Source: Bedellia somnulentella (taxonomy: Eukaryota; Arthropoda; Insecta; Lepidoptera; Bedelliidae). From it: a stretch of DNA of 64,000 nt. Of the stretch, positions 10,080 through 21,179 are shown one piece after another. The stretch covers positions 6,572,001-6,636,000 of the forward strand of contig OY755177.1 of the NCBI GenBank assembly GCA_963576735.1, given 5' to 3'. Numbering within the stretch: position 1 is the stretch's first letter; each line of letters starts with the position of its first letter. Under the pieces are notes generated by a model. The model made no database searches. It was given only the letters and a program-made list of their open reading frames with translations, and was not told the origin of the DNA. Both the position numbers and the translations under genes were made by a program.

Positions 10080-11250
10080 AGGTACGGACAACTCAAAAAA
10101 AAAAAAAAAAGTCAAAAAGTTTATTTTTCAAAATTAAGTTAAAAATTAACATTTTTTGAACGTCAAATTTTTTTAAATTTATCATTAGTCCGTTGCTTCG
10201 GAAGGTGTTCGTAAAGAGAAGAAGCAACAAAGAAACTCTTTACATTCACATTTTTTCATTTTTTCAAAACATGGTTTGTACAATTTCAGTTTATTAACAT
10301 GTTTTTACTCTATAAAAGATTTTCTATGCGACAAAACCAAACGCTAGTTTGACATATTTAAAATAAATTGTCCATCACAAAAACCATCGCATAACGTGAG
10401 AAGAAAAATCCTCACCAGACAATTATTCCTAGGAATAACGAGGGAAGATTTATAGCTTTACGGACACGGTCATGTGCGCGTTGGGTCCTTGTCGTTTAAA
10501 AAATCTTGAACAATAACAAACTAGCAGATAATTTATTTATATATTTATTAAAACCAAACAGTACACTTGCAATCAACTAAAATGTTTGTATGTTCCGTGG
10601 TGTATTCAGAAATATATAAATGTTAACGAGTATATTTTAAATTTTTTTAACAACACATATGCCGTCACTTATACTTAGATATAATTTATACATACATGGT
10701 TCAGTAATAAATCCTACATAAAAAGCTTATGAAATATTTTCTTTAAGTTTTCCGGTCATTATTTGTATACTTAGTCACACTTCGAAAGGATTGACTGACA
10801 TATTTTAATTATGAAAGGGTTGCTTATCCGATGTTTCTTTATAATTACAGCTATCAAAACAAATTGAGGTCGAAGTTGATTAAATTAATTGGAAATTCAA
10901 TCAATTGTCAATTAGGCGCAACTAGCGAAAAGGTATTAATTAGTTCTCAAATTAGAAACGTCTTCATGACTTTTATTAGAGGGATAAAAATTATTCGAGA
11001 AGATTAAAATAACTTAATTGAAAAGCCTTGGAGAAAGGAACGGTATACGTCATTAGGTTTTAGATTGAAATAAAAGGGGAAATAATAATGATTCTGTTCT
11101 TACAAAGAAATTAATCTCCATGAATTCGACTAAAATGTTTAATGTGTTATGTTATAATTATAACAAGTTGAAGATCAAAACTTTGCATATTAAAGGCGTG
11201 TAGGAACAATTGTACGAAAAAAATAATTAACTTCCGAATATGTAACTAGA
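10080..11250. other. AT-rich stretch, no gene seen
   Basis: It opens with a poly-A run at 10097..10112. No supported gene, and no repeat shared with the rest of the window. Confidence 0.55.
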
Positions 11251-11251
11251 G

Positions 11252-11372
11252 TTGTGTAGTTCCGGCTTAGAATGTCACTATCCCATTTTACCTACCAGTG
11301 TCGTAAGGGGCGACTAACGTTTAAGGCTTTTTGAGATTTACAACCGTGAGTATATGCATGTATGTATGTATT
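11252..11372 (+). mobile_element. SINE-T copy with large internal deletion
   Basis: The head (TTGTGTAGTTCCGGCTTAG to GGCGACTAACG) joins directly to the tail (TTTGAGATTTACAACCGTGAG then TATG units); ~120 bases are missing. Confidence 0.7.
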
Positions 11373-11904
11373 TACTAAAAGCGCGTACGAACAATTCTTT
11401 AAAAATAATAACTAAACTTACGGTTAATAAACTGTACATGCGGCAAAAATACTAAGTAACCAAAAACGCAACGGATGTAAAAATATATTTAGCTGAAATG
11501 AATTACTATAATATCTAAGTTGGTTATCAAACATGTTGTAAAATATATAAATCGTTCCCTTTAATTAAAACCTGACTCGGTCTCGGGTAAGGGAGGGAAC
11601 ATACATAAAGATATAATATTTATTCTGACCTTCCAGAACTTACTTCGCAACACTTATTAGAACCATAAAGAGATCCTTCATTTTTTTTTCATAACTGGCT
11701 AAAAATAACTTCTATTTCTGTTTTTTTATAAAGCTAACTTTAATGGCGATATGTGAGTTAGAGGATTTTTTTTAAATATATATCATGTAATATGGATTAT
11801 ATTGAGTTCACAAATTTTCACGTTAATATTTCAATCGTATACTTCATTGAAGAATATCTCTATATACTAACTGTAATAATTTTCGTTGTTAGTAATTAAA
11901 GTCC
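11373..11904. other. AT-rich stretch, no gene seen
   Basis: No supported feature. Confidence 0.5.
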
Positions 11905-12178
11905 AACTCAACCTTCACGCCTCCACGAAGGGATGACAGCGTTACTAATACTTTGTAAGTAGTTTGTTTAGAGTTACTTTTACCTTATACTTTACCCATG
12001 TGGGTTTCCTCAGGCTGTAAATTTCCTACACCGTTAAAAATCTTGCTAAATTTACCACATATATGACTTTAAAATACACATTAGTAGGCCCGACTAAAGA
12101 TTTGAACTCGCGTCTCCTTGAGATCAACAAATTTATGGTGGGCACTCGGTGGTCAGCTGCCGAACTGTCTACTAACTG
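11905..12178 (-). mobile_element. SINE-H copy, diverged
   Basis: Reverse copy recognisable by ATGTGGGTTTCCTCA, ACCACATATATGACTTTA and TAGGCCCGACTAAAGATTTGA, as in the better copies at 20801..21166 and 23452..23790. The tRNA-like head is at the right end. Confidence 0.65.
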
Positions 12179-12345
12179 CTCGTCAATGACTCGTGTTGAG
12201 TCGAAATGCGTCGCATGTTTGTGGTTGCCTGTGGTTTTCGCTTGCGGGTGTGTGTGTGGTGCATTGTCTGCTTTTCGATTTCTTGTGAGTGGAAAGGCGG
12301 GCGGTGCACAGTGCATGTTGCATGAAGACTGCAGGTATTATTTAG
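12179..12345. other. GC-rich unique segment
   Basis: This patch is far richer in G and C than its surroundings and matches no repeat here. A donor-like CTTGTGAGTGG occurs at 12273..12283 on the plus strand. It could be an untranslated exon or a regulatory block. The plus-strand frame crossing it begins inside the SINE, so I do not call a protein. Confidence 0.3.
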
Positions 12346-14160
12346 CGGAATTAAGCGAAGAAATTTATTAATATTAGTATTGCTATGGATTTCCGCAAAG
12401 TAACGCCTGATTCAATCCAATAAATTTATGGTGAATTAAAAGTACGAAAAGTATGAAGAAATCCAGTAAAAATTGTTAAGTGTATCAAAGATATAAGTAT
12501 AAATATTGTACAAATATCCTGCACGCACCCGGACTAGCAATACCGAATAAAGTATCATATAAAAACCGAAGCGAGGCCGCAAACTAAAGTATGAGTTTTC
12601 ATATAATCTCACACGTTTCCTCGAAAACCTTGACCTCAATAAGTATATAGTTATTTGTGTAAGTGAAATGTAAAAGTGAAGAATACATATTTTATTAAAG
12701 GTATTTAATAAAAATCTTGGTATTTTGATCTTTATGGTATTTATACATATAAACTAAAGCCATTCGTTCTCATTGGTATGGTATCCACGTCATGCTAATC
12801 CTCCAAATAGTAAAACACATTCCAATATCTTTATCAAATGGCTAAGTTTAAAATTATATAAAACTGGCCATGATTTTACGAGAAATACTTTAGATTTAAT
12901 GAAGGGTGAATATGTTACTAACTTTTCAATATTTCACACTGTAAAATCGTAATATATATATATATAAATATATAGACACATCGTTGTTTTTGTATATTCC
13001 CAAGAGAGTATCAAATAAGCCAATTCTTCTGAATATCCTGTAATATTTTGATAACTGAGACAGCGATGTTGTGTAGTAAGTAGATACGATATAAGAACCC
13101 ATGCCTCTTATTAATTCGAGCGTTGTGTTTCCCACTGAGCTGCCACGGTTATTTTTAACAAGTGTCAAACCTATACGCGATATTTTAGAATCATTTAAAT
13201 ACGTAAAATAGAATTCTGTATAAATCTCTGTAAGATACGTTAAGTAAAACATATTTATTCGTAACAATATAAATTGAAAGGGGAAACTATCATTAATATA
13301 ATCTCTCATCCAGTCATGTACTGTTACAAGGATATGACTCTTATGGAACTCACATAAAATCTATATTAGCATACGCTTATGAGTGATTTCCCGCTTGTAG
13401 ATAATAAAAGGCCTTTTGTTAGGGTCCCAGATCAATCTACGAATACTTGTTGCTATCTTCAATGTTGAATTGACCGTCTTAGAAGGTCAAGTTCGCAATA
13501 CATGTATCAAGGTCGGAGCCAGTCGGGAAACTGGTTTTGTTTAGGGATTCGATTCGATAGAAGCTCAATCAAGTTATTTGAATATATGAAAGGAAATTGG
13601 TATGAAAAGATTATTTTGTGTTTGTGAATTTTTTATTCGACTAAAGCAAAAAGGAAGGTTTAAAGTTTGACCGGAATGTGTGTTTGTTTATCTACCACAC
13701 CATAAGTTCTATGCTACTAATAAAAGATAGACAAACGTGATATCATTAAAAGCGTCTTTACCGCGCTATGGTGACTATTAAATCGTCGTATCAGCTAGGT
13801 TTTGGCGTGAAAATTATGAAAAAATGTGGGTTGTTCGAAAAAATAAAAATATATGGCACATAGCGCCTCACGCTTTTTCATGATTTTCACCTTATATTTC
13901 TAATTATTGTTTACTTAAATATGCTTCAAAAGCGTTTTTTTTTCAGCGTTTTTTTCCTATATTTATTATATACTTTTTAGTACTGAATCATTTGAAATTA
14001 CTTTATCCTGGCGACCCTGATCAGGATAATGGGATGAACCTATGAAATTATTATATTGTCCCTGATTCTCGATACTTGTCAGAGCACAAATGTTGAATTA
14101 AATCGTTTCGTTTAAAGTGAATCATAATCGAAATTAAAGGTGTCTGTTACATACATACAT
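12346..14160. other. AT-rich stretch, no gene seen
   Basis: Contains an (AT)n run at 12952..12972. A 127-codon minus frame at 12926..13309 has tyrosine/isoleucine-rich composition typical of chance frames in AT-rich DNA. Confidence 0.5.
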
Positions 14161-14306
14161 ATGATGGAGACTCATCACCAATAACCTTTATTTTACTATC
14201 TTTTCGCGCTTATATTCCAAAGCTGGCTGAGGAAGTCTAATTCTTTAGCTCTGGTTAATCTAGGGATGTATAGCCGTGCGCATATCTCTATGTATGTGTA
14301 CCTACA
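14161..14306 (+). mobile_element. SINE-T copy, 5' truncated
   Basis: Begins at ATGATGGAGACTCATCACC and runs through TGGCTGAGGAAG to GCCGTGCGCATATCTCTATG. Confidence 0.65.
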
Positions 14307-14307
14307 A

Positions 14308-14375
14308 TGCATTCACGTGCTAACGGCCAGACCTATCGCGTTTTGTACGAACGAATACACTGTTAACCACTTTGA
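14308..14375 (-). mobile_element. SINE-H fragment
   Basis: TTCACGTGCTAACGGCCAG and CTATCGCGTTTTGTACGAA match the internal part of SINE-H (compare 20935..20985). Confidence 0.55.
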
Positions 14376-14636
14376 TGAAATTAAACTCTAAAAGCTTAAT
14401 TTGTTCTGTTCATTAAAATAATTGGAAAATAAATAGATTCTAAAATATTCCACATATACGTATCAAGCACATGTCCGTATGAAGGTTGTATTTAATTTAC
14501 ATTTAAATGAGATTCAACCACGAGCACCTATGGACTGAAGCTTTCATTTCGTCATTGGGAAATATCTCATTATTACTCGGAAATGGGTTTAGTCATTAGC
14601 GGGTTAGCTGGAGTGATATTAGCTATCTATTATCTA

Positions 14637-14702
14637 ATCAACTTTCAAAAATGGCTGAGGAATTTCTTATTCCGAGGCTTTGGCTACCCTTATACAGTTT
14701 AT
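14637..14702 (+). mobile_element. SINE-T 3' fragment
   Basis: About 60 bases matching AACTTCCAAAAGTGGCTGAG to GGCTACCC, without the final tail. Confidence 0.55.
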
Positions 14703-15077
14703 TTGTTTCTATAAAAACTGTTTGATTGTAAATACTGAGAAGTGATAAAAAAACGCATAAGATCCTTTTATGGGTTTATATTTCTATAAACTAGTTATTC
14801 TTGATGTCAGGTGGTAAATAATCTAACTGAGAAGTAATTAACTAAAGAAATAAAAGGGGAATATTAGCGTAAGTATATATATTTTTATTAATATATATAT
14901 ACATACTCTGAAATGCAGTAAATTTAATGTGTAACTGTAAATTATGAAGTAAACGCTAAGCACATTTATTATGTCTGTAGTATTCGATAATTTAAAATCA
15001 TATTCATGTAAAAATGTTACTGTCAGTATTATGTCCTTGAAACTAGAAAAGCTATTTACGTAAAGATCAAGGATTCC

Positions 15078-15170
15078 GTACCCGTGAGATAGAAATATTG
15101 GACTTCCAAGGATATTTTGGAACCATAGCTAGTAACTTTAATCACAAACACTGATTCAAGTTAATTACAT
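15078..15170 (+). repeat. Left copy of a 93 bp duplication around a SINE-T
   Basis: From GTACCCGTGAGATAG to AATTACAT; matched by 15412..15504 with roughly 15-20 percent differences. Confidence 0.7.
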
Positions 15171-15411
15171 ACATACATTACACGGCCATTAATCCCAAAA
15201 AGGGGAAGCCAGTTCAGAGCTAGAAACTCTTCAGCCACATTTGAAAGTTGATAGGGGAGAAGATGATAGAAATAAAGTATCATTTCTGATAAGTATCCAA
15301 GCGCATCGCCCAAAAAACCACTTAAAAAATGAACCAATACCCTTAGTCGTTTCTTACGACACCCGTGGGTAGGGTATGACTACCCGAAAGGGCTAGTGAC
15401 AATCTAAGCCG
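15171..15411 (-). mobile_element. SINE-T copy
   Basis: Reverse copy with the tail (ACATACATT, CACGGCCATTAATCCC) at left and head (AATCTAAGCCG) at right. It stands exactly between the two copies of a 93 bp direct repeat, with a further short duplication (ACCCGTGGGTAG / ACTACCCGAAAG) near the head. Confidence 0.75.
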
Positions 15412-15504
15412 GTACCCGTGAGATATAATGATTAGACTTTGAAAGATATTTTGGAACCATATCTAATTACTTTGGTTACAGACACTGACTTAAGTAAATT
15501 ACAT
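15412..15504 (+). repeat. Right copy of the 93 bp duplication
   Basis: Partner of 15078..15170. Confidence 0.7.
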
Positions 15505-15599
15505 AATAACCTTAGTAAGTGACTTAATTATAAACCATACTGTATCAGTGCCCTCTTACAAATGCTAATAATCTTGCACGTGTAAATCCCATGAGATAA

Positions 15600-15650
15600 C
15601 GACACGCCTACCCCAAAGTGAACTAACTGGGTGAGAATATATGTATGTAT
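15600..15650 (+). mobile_element. LINE-T terminal fragment
   Basis: GCCTACCCCAAAGTGAAC then GGGTGAGAATATATGTATG matches the last ~50 bases of the LINE at 6945. Confidence 0.55.
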
Positions 15651-15837
15651 TTTATTATTTGTATGTGGGTATTTTATAATTATAGCCATAGTATTTCATG
15701 TATAACTACATCACTCAGTAGACATTTAGGTATTACATATATGTATGTATGTATATTTACGTATTTTTATTTGTGTAAACTATATTCCACCAAAAACATT
15801 CTGTAAAAAACTAGCCAAGTCTTGATAGAGCTGCACG

Positions 15838-16690
15838 TAGGGAATGCAATACCGGGATACCGGGATCCCGAAATACCGGGATCCCGCACCATTTTTGCGG
15901 GACCAGTCCCGCGCCTAAATTGTGCGGGATCCCGCGGGATGTGTTGACATGATGCGTCTGACAAAACCATTGACACGCTGTGTTTTATGCGCAGCTACTT
16001 CCAAAATAATGAATAATTGTTTTTTGTTTGTTTGTAATAGTTATTTTATTTCTATTTTGTGACTGATTGATTTGATAACGTAATAAATAGTTTCACAAAA
16101 CTATTGAGAGGCTATGTTTTATGCGCATTTGCGCAGCTACTTCCAAAATAATGGATAGTTGCTTTTTGTTTGTTTGTTTGTAATAGTTTTTGATCTTTGT
16201 TTGTAATTGTTATTTCTGAATAGTGATTTGATTACTTAATAACATACATACATATACTCACGGCTATATTTCCCTAGAAGGGGTAGCCAGAGCTAAGGAA
16301 TTATAAATTCCTCAGCCACTTTTGGAAGTTGAGTGGGGAAAAGATGGTAGAAATAAAAGTTTTTGGTGATGGGTCTCCAACCGCATCTCCCAAAAATCCA
16401 ATAAAAAGCCCCAATACCCTTAGTCGCCTCTTACGACACCCGTGGGTAGAAAGGGGTAGCGACATTCTAAGCCAGCACTACACGGCATTTTACTTAATAA
16501 ATAGTTTTAATAATATTATTTACTTTCATTTTAAGTCTATAGTCTCGTTTATGATACAGGATTCCTCTCTTTTTTCAATTACTTTAAAAAAACACGCGGG
16601 ATCCCGCAAATACCTGGATCCCGCGGGATTGAACCTCTCAATACCGCGGGATCCAGCAATTGAAATTTTAGTGCGGGATTGCATTCCCTA
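15838..16690. mobile_element. Non-autonomous hAT element, interrupted by a SINE-T
   Basis: Terminal inverted repeats TAGGGAATGCAAT (15838..15850 and 16678..16690) are flanked by a perfect 8 bp target duplication, GCTGCACG (15830..15837 and 16691..16698). Both are hAT features. Both ends carry clusters of the palindrome CGGGATCCCG, so each end can fold on itself. No transposase is encoded; without the inserted SINE the element is about 595 bp. The intact target duplication shows a clean single insertion. Confidence 0.88.
16243..16489 (-). mobile_element. SINE-T copy nested in the hAT element
   Basis: A well preserved reverse copy. The 11 bp TTACTTAATAA occurs on both sides (16232..16242 and 16490..16500), a target duplication of the size expected for LINE-driven retroposition. 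This fixes the ends of SINE-T: the head begins near GCCGTGTAGTG and the tail ends in (TATG)n. Confidence 0.9.
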
Positions 16691-16699
16691 GCTGCACGT

Positions 16700-17026
16700 T
16701 TATCTCTAAAAAGTAATGAAATCACTAAATTAAGTGGAGCCAAGTCTAAGGTTCCTTACTGCGATTTATTATAGTTATATTATAGTTAATTTTACGTGAC
16801 TTGGCCGTTGACTTGTAATTAGTAGATTATGATTAAAGTTTAAGGGAAACATAGAAATAACCACCAGAGTTATTACTACTTATTATTATATTATCTCGTG
16901 AAATCAAATAAAAATAAACTCCACGACTTCTCAAATCTTTAAAATACACGATAAAAACTTATAAATGGGTAAATAAATACGCTAACGGGATTTAAAATAC
17001 AGCCAGCGCCATCTAGTGACGACTAC
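16700..17026. other. AT-rich stretch, no gene seen
   Basis: No supported feature. Confidence 0.5.
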
Positions 17027-17580
17027 AGGTACTAATGCTAAATAACGTGAGCGAAGCCGCGGCTGAGTGCTAGTACATAAATAATAAAAAAAATATTATT
17101 GGAGTGGATATTTTTATTTATTGAGTAGAATACAGTTAATATACTAGTATTTCTCGTAAATACGCTTATTTATTATAGTTCTGCAGTACTCTTATTATGT
17201 TTTCTCATCAGGTGGTCCAGATCTTCCATAAACCTGGTTCTGATAGTTTTTTCTTTATGTGGGCGTTAAAATCTACCTTTGTACCAAATTTCAGCTCTCT
17301 AGGTCTATGGGAAGTATAACTTCTATTTTGATGATCAGTGAGTCAGTCAGTCAGTGTCGAAAATGCGAAACTTAGTATTAGCTTAACTTCGGAATTAATT
17401 GATCTGCCGACTTAAAATTTTGGATTTCAAGTGTGTGATTACAAATTTTAGGTGATGAAAGTTTCAGCCTTTTAATCTTATCCGGAGGTTCTCGAATGGA
17501 GCCCTGAAAATGCGGCGAAACCACAGATCTGTATTTGAATAGATAACGCAAGTGTCATTTCTTGTATAGAAACCAAGCGT
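17027..17580. repeat. Lepidopteran repeat fragments
   Basis: GAGCGAAGCCGCGGCTGAG followed by a CTAGT-type end near 17070 resembles the terminus of common lepidopteran elements. Beyond it, ACCAAATTTCAGCTCTCTAG and (GTCA)n at 17339..17356 resemble RTE-type LINE tails. Another (GTCA)-like run occurs at 17820..17850. Family names are by resemblance only. Confidence 0.35.
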
Positions 17581-17859
17581 GCCATTATTTTTCCACCTAC
17601 TGTGACGTCACATGAGCAATTTAGTGATGGGAACTCCCCGTCAGCGCGTAAACGATTCAATCGATTATATTCGAGTGCATCGACAGACGAATGATAAATC
17701 TAGAATTATACCTGATTTAATTAACGCTATTTTTTCATGGTCTCATTTTTATTCTGAGCAACTCTTCCTACATTATTTTCCTCCACCACTACATCTTCTC
17801 GGAGAACAACGATCTAAATCAGTGAGTTAATGAGTCAGTTAGTCAGTGAGTAGTTCATT

Positions 17860-18590
17860 AGCCTTTATTATTATAATAACTTGTCCTTATTGATAACCTA
17901 CCTAATTAACTAGTTTTAATAATTTGCTCTCTGAAAGTTACAAAATGATTTAAAAAAAAACCCCGAGAAGAAATTTTATCTACAAAAAGGAAAGCCAGTA
18001 GAAGGCGCTATGACAAAATATAATACAACCCAGAACTAATTTGGATTTGAAAAAAAAAAACAAATAAAATAACATGTAGAGAAGGAAAAATAATCAAGTT
18101 TTTTTTTCGTTGTCTGTTTTTCTCCAGGCTGTATCTCATAAACAGTGATAACTAGAAAGGAAAGGAAAAGGATTTTAAGGGGGGCCCCCTACAATAAACG
18201 TGTTTTTCTCCGTATTTGTTTGCTCAATATTAAAACGTTAATAAGTAAATACTTAAAATTTTCACATTATATTTACTTGTATATCACCTTTCAAAATAAA
18301 TAATTAAATAACAGTAAAGTAAAAATCCAAGCTGCTCCCATACAAAAACGTTGTTTTCTATTATAGATGATAGTAATAAACTCTTCGTTTGTTCAATATT
18401 GGAAATAAAAAAAAACAAAGTAGTGTAACAAACTCTTCAACTAGCTTGACATTTGTCACCGAGAACGTTCGAGCACGGACTCAATCAAATGGCGATAAAC
18501 TAAGATAATTTTACTCAGTTTTTACACGCGAAGTACATGCACTTGCGGCATCTATTCTAATACATGTCTGTGGGCGAAACGGTTTCAGAA
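17860..18590. other. AT-rich stretch, no gene seen
   Basis: No supported feature; several A and T runs. Confidence 0.5.
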
Positions 18591-18690
18591 AAGTATGGTA
18601 ATAACACTACCCACCCATCCCTACCATGGGTGTTTGTAAGTGGCGACCAAGGGTATTGACGCATTGATTAAAGATTTTCATATGTATATT
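18591..18690 (+). mobile_element. SINE-T fragment
   Basis: ATAACACTACCCACCC to CCAAGGGTATTGACGC matches the head region; the centre is missing. Confidence 0.5.
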
Positions 18691-18768
18691 CGTATGTTTT
18701 TTTATAACTAACTTCATGATTAGTTTATAATTAAAACTTAATGGATTTTTTTTTTACCTGGGCTGATG

Positions 18769-18975
18769 GGTAATATCGGTTTAGAATAGTACTAATCTAT
18801 TTTTTCACGCGTGTGTCATAAGAGGCGCCTTAGGTTATTGGGGCTTTTAAAATGATTGTTGGGCGATGCGGTTGGAGACACGTCACCCTTTATTTAACTA
18901 TCTTTTTCTCACTTAACTTCCAAGAGGCTGAAGTTTTTCTAATGCTGAAGCTCTGCTGACCCCTGGTATATGCAT
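18769..18975 (+). mobile_element. SINE-T copy, diverged
   Basis: TAATATCGGTTTAGAATAG through TGTTGGGCGATGCGGTTGGA to CTCTGCTGACCCC; the tail is truncated. Confidence 0.7.
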
Positions 18976-19029
18976 TTACTTTTAGGATTTGTACAACTTA
19001 ATATCTTTACTAATAAAAAAAGGATAAAT

Positions 19030-19262
19030 AAAGGAAAGAAAAATTTCGACACTGGCGGGGATTGAACCCGCGACCTCGGTTATACGCCCCCGTCGCTCTG
19101 CCAATTGAGCTACAGTGTCAATGGCGTCCAGTGCGAAATTCTTCTATCGTTTGTTTCTTTTACACTTCTAAGTAGTTTTTGCGTTCCCTACCTCCAAATT
19201 TTCTTTCCTTGATTTATCTTTTATTTATTAGTAATCATCCCCACATGAGGTTTTCATGAACA
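19030..19262 (-). repeat. tRNA-carrying inverted-repeat element
   Basis: A reversed copy of the repeat also seen at 31992..32240 and 32336..32560. The tRNA-like core is followed by GAAATTCTTCTATCGTTTG and CCTACCTCC, and then by TTTATTAGTAATCATCCCC in the same orientation as the right flank of the 32 kb copies. The sequence outside the core therefore appears inverted at the two ends, as in a foldback element. Confidence 0.55.
19048..19119 (-). repeat. tRNA-like core, probably not a functional tRNA
   Basis: The minus strand gives a 7/7 acceptor stem (GACACTG with CAGTGTC), a D arm (GCTC with GAGC) and a T arm (GCGGG with CCCGC around TTCAATC). The anticodon arm does not close into a 5 bp stem with a 7-base loop: the best pairing is CGG with CCG around ten bases. 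This, and three copies inside one repeat family, argue for a tRNA-derived repeat. Confidence 0.6.
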
Positions 19263-19557
19263 AAACATTCAAATTTAATATCTTTATTTATAAATTATAG
19301 GGAAATTGCGGGTTTTCACACAAAGAAACTATAGCACTAAATGGTTTTACACAATCGTTGTGTCTCAGTGTTGGTCACAATTTTTGGCGACTATGTTTTG
19401 ATGTATATTTTCTACGACCTAATATTGCACTAAAATAGTTAAGGTATTTCGCGTGAAAAGAGTTTTTCAGAATGTTGCAAATTACATGTTTCGTTTTAAA
19501 CATGTGACCAAGTCACACATAATAGTTATTTGTAGCGCAAAATTAGCATAACATAAC

Positions 19558-20791
19558 GGGAGTCATACGTTTCACCGAATGTCGCGAGCTCGACGCACGC
19601 GAGCTCGAAAAAATATTTTAGTGGTACGCCAGCTCGAAAGTACGTGAATTCGAAAGCCGCCAGCTCGAAAGACGTTGGCGCGAATCACGTTTCACCGAAA
19701 ATGTTTCGCAATGGTTTATCGGTTTGAGAAGCAGATTATAATTAATTTCTTAATCTTATTAATATTAAACATATTTTCTTTGAAGGTACTTTGATTTTTT
19801 AGTTATTGATGTTATTTGCATCCACCCTCATTAAAATAATGTAGAACAAAACATATTGGTGCATATAACTTAGCGCAGTATATAGCTATACTTAGCTCCT
19901 AATCCTAATACTCATCTTTACAGATTTTTTATTTAATTTGGTTTTATGTTTTTTTTGTTTATGTTTTTTTTGTTGAAATTTTTGTAACCTTGTTGTGAGA
20001 TGATGGCAGGAGTTTACCTATTTTCTATATCAACTTAGTATATTTCGTTTAATATTTTCGAACATATATAGTTTTATATTGATTTTTTTACGCTAGGATT
20101 AAATGTCAAAGAAACAATAGTTAGAGTTTCATTTCATTGTACCAAAAATTAAGTTTAAGCAAAAAACAGATGCTGTTTAGTATCGGATTAGAATAGCACT
20201 ACCCCATTTCTTTCCGCGGGTGTACGAAAGAGGCGACTAAGGGTATTGGGGTTTTAAAGGCTTTTTGGGCGATGCGGTAGAAGACCCATCACCAACAACC
20301 TTTATTTTACTATCTTTTCACCATATAACTTTCAAAAGTTTGCTAAGGAATTACTAATTCTCTCTCTCTGGCTACCCATTTTAGTGATTTATAGCCATGA
20401 GTATATGTACTTATGTATGATATCTAATTTTGTGGCTCTGGCTACTTTTTTGGGTCTTGTTAGTAAGTAAGTTTAAGTAGGTAGCTAGGTGATTTTCCAA
20501 TAAGCGTAGATATTTTACTGAGGGTGGATGCAAAAAACATCAATAACTAAAAAATCAAAGTACCTTCAAAGAAAATATGTTTAATATTAATAAGATTAAG
20601 AAATTAATTATAATCTGCTTCTCAAACTGATAAACCATTGCGAAAGATTTTCGGTGAAACGTGATTCGCGCCAACGTTTTTCGAGCTGGCGGCTTTCGAA
20701 TTCACGTACTTTCGAGCTGGCGTACCACTAAAATATTTTTTCGAGCTCGCGTGCGTCGAGCTCACGACATTCGGTGAAACGTATGACTCCC
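19558..20791. mobile_element. Foldback element with 273 bp inverted arms
   Basis: Arms 19558..19830 and 20519..20791 are near-perfect inverted copies starting GGGAGTCATACGTTTCACCG. A 9 bp duplication TAACATAAC flanks it (19549..19557 and 20792..20800), although the target is itself an ATAAC repeat. Within each arm the motif AGCTCGAAA or a close variant recurs four to five times at 15-30 bp steps, like an array of binding sites. Long arms with a 9 bp duplication fit Mutator-like or foldback elements. No transposase is encoded; the ~690 bp middle includes a SINE-T. Confidence 0.82.
20171..20419 (+). mobile_element. SINE-T copy nested in the foldback element
   Basis: Full length, from TGTTTAGTATCGGATTAGAA to GCCATGAGTATATG with a decayed TATG tail. 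Confidence 0.78.
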
Positions 20792-21179
20792 TAACATAAC
20801 ATAACATAAACGTTCACGCCGTTTATCCCCGAAGGGGTTGGCAGAGGTACCAATACTCCTGAACTCACATGGCAAGCGCCATCTAGTTTCCAGAGAAGGT
20901 ACCCACGTTTTGCTTAGACAGTGTACTCACGTGATAGGGGGCAGGCCTATCGCCGTTTTGTACGAATACACTGTCACATGACTAAGTACAACTCAGCCAT
21001 GTGGGTTTCCTCACGATGTTTTCCCTCACCGTTAGCAACCATGATAAATTAACCACACATATGACTTTAGAAAAGACAAATTGGTGTAGGCCCGTCCCAG
21101 GATTGGAACTCACGCCCTTCTGTTTTTCGGGCGGGTGTTCTTACCCACTGGACTATCATGTCGCTTAAATTAGCATAAA

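Larger units (their letters stand above)
19551..21166 (-). mobile_element. SINE-H copy, split by a foldback element
   Basis: The main body (20801..21166) has its tRNA-like head at the right (B-box-like GAGTTCCAATCCTGG read on the minus strand), the core GTGAGGAAACCCACATGGC and a tail of ATAAC units. The target duplication AAATTAGCATA stands at 21167..21177 and again at 19540..19550, on the far side of the foldback. The SINE was therefore inserted first and its ATAAC-rich tail was later opened at 19557/20792. Confidence 0.8.

Noticed and set aside
16329..16691. Plus-strand 120-codon frame
   Set aside because: It runs through a reversed SINE-T and the end of the hAT element; no independent coding signal.
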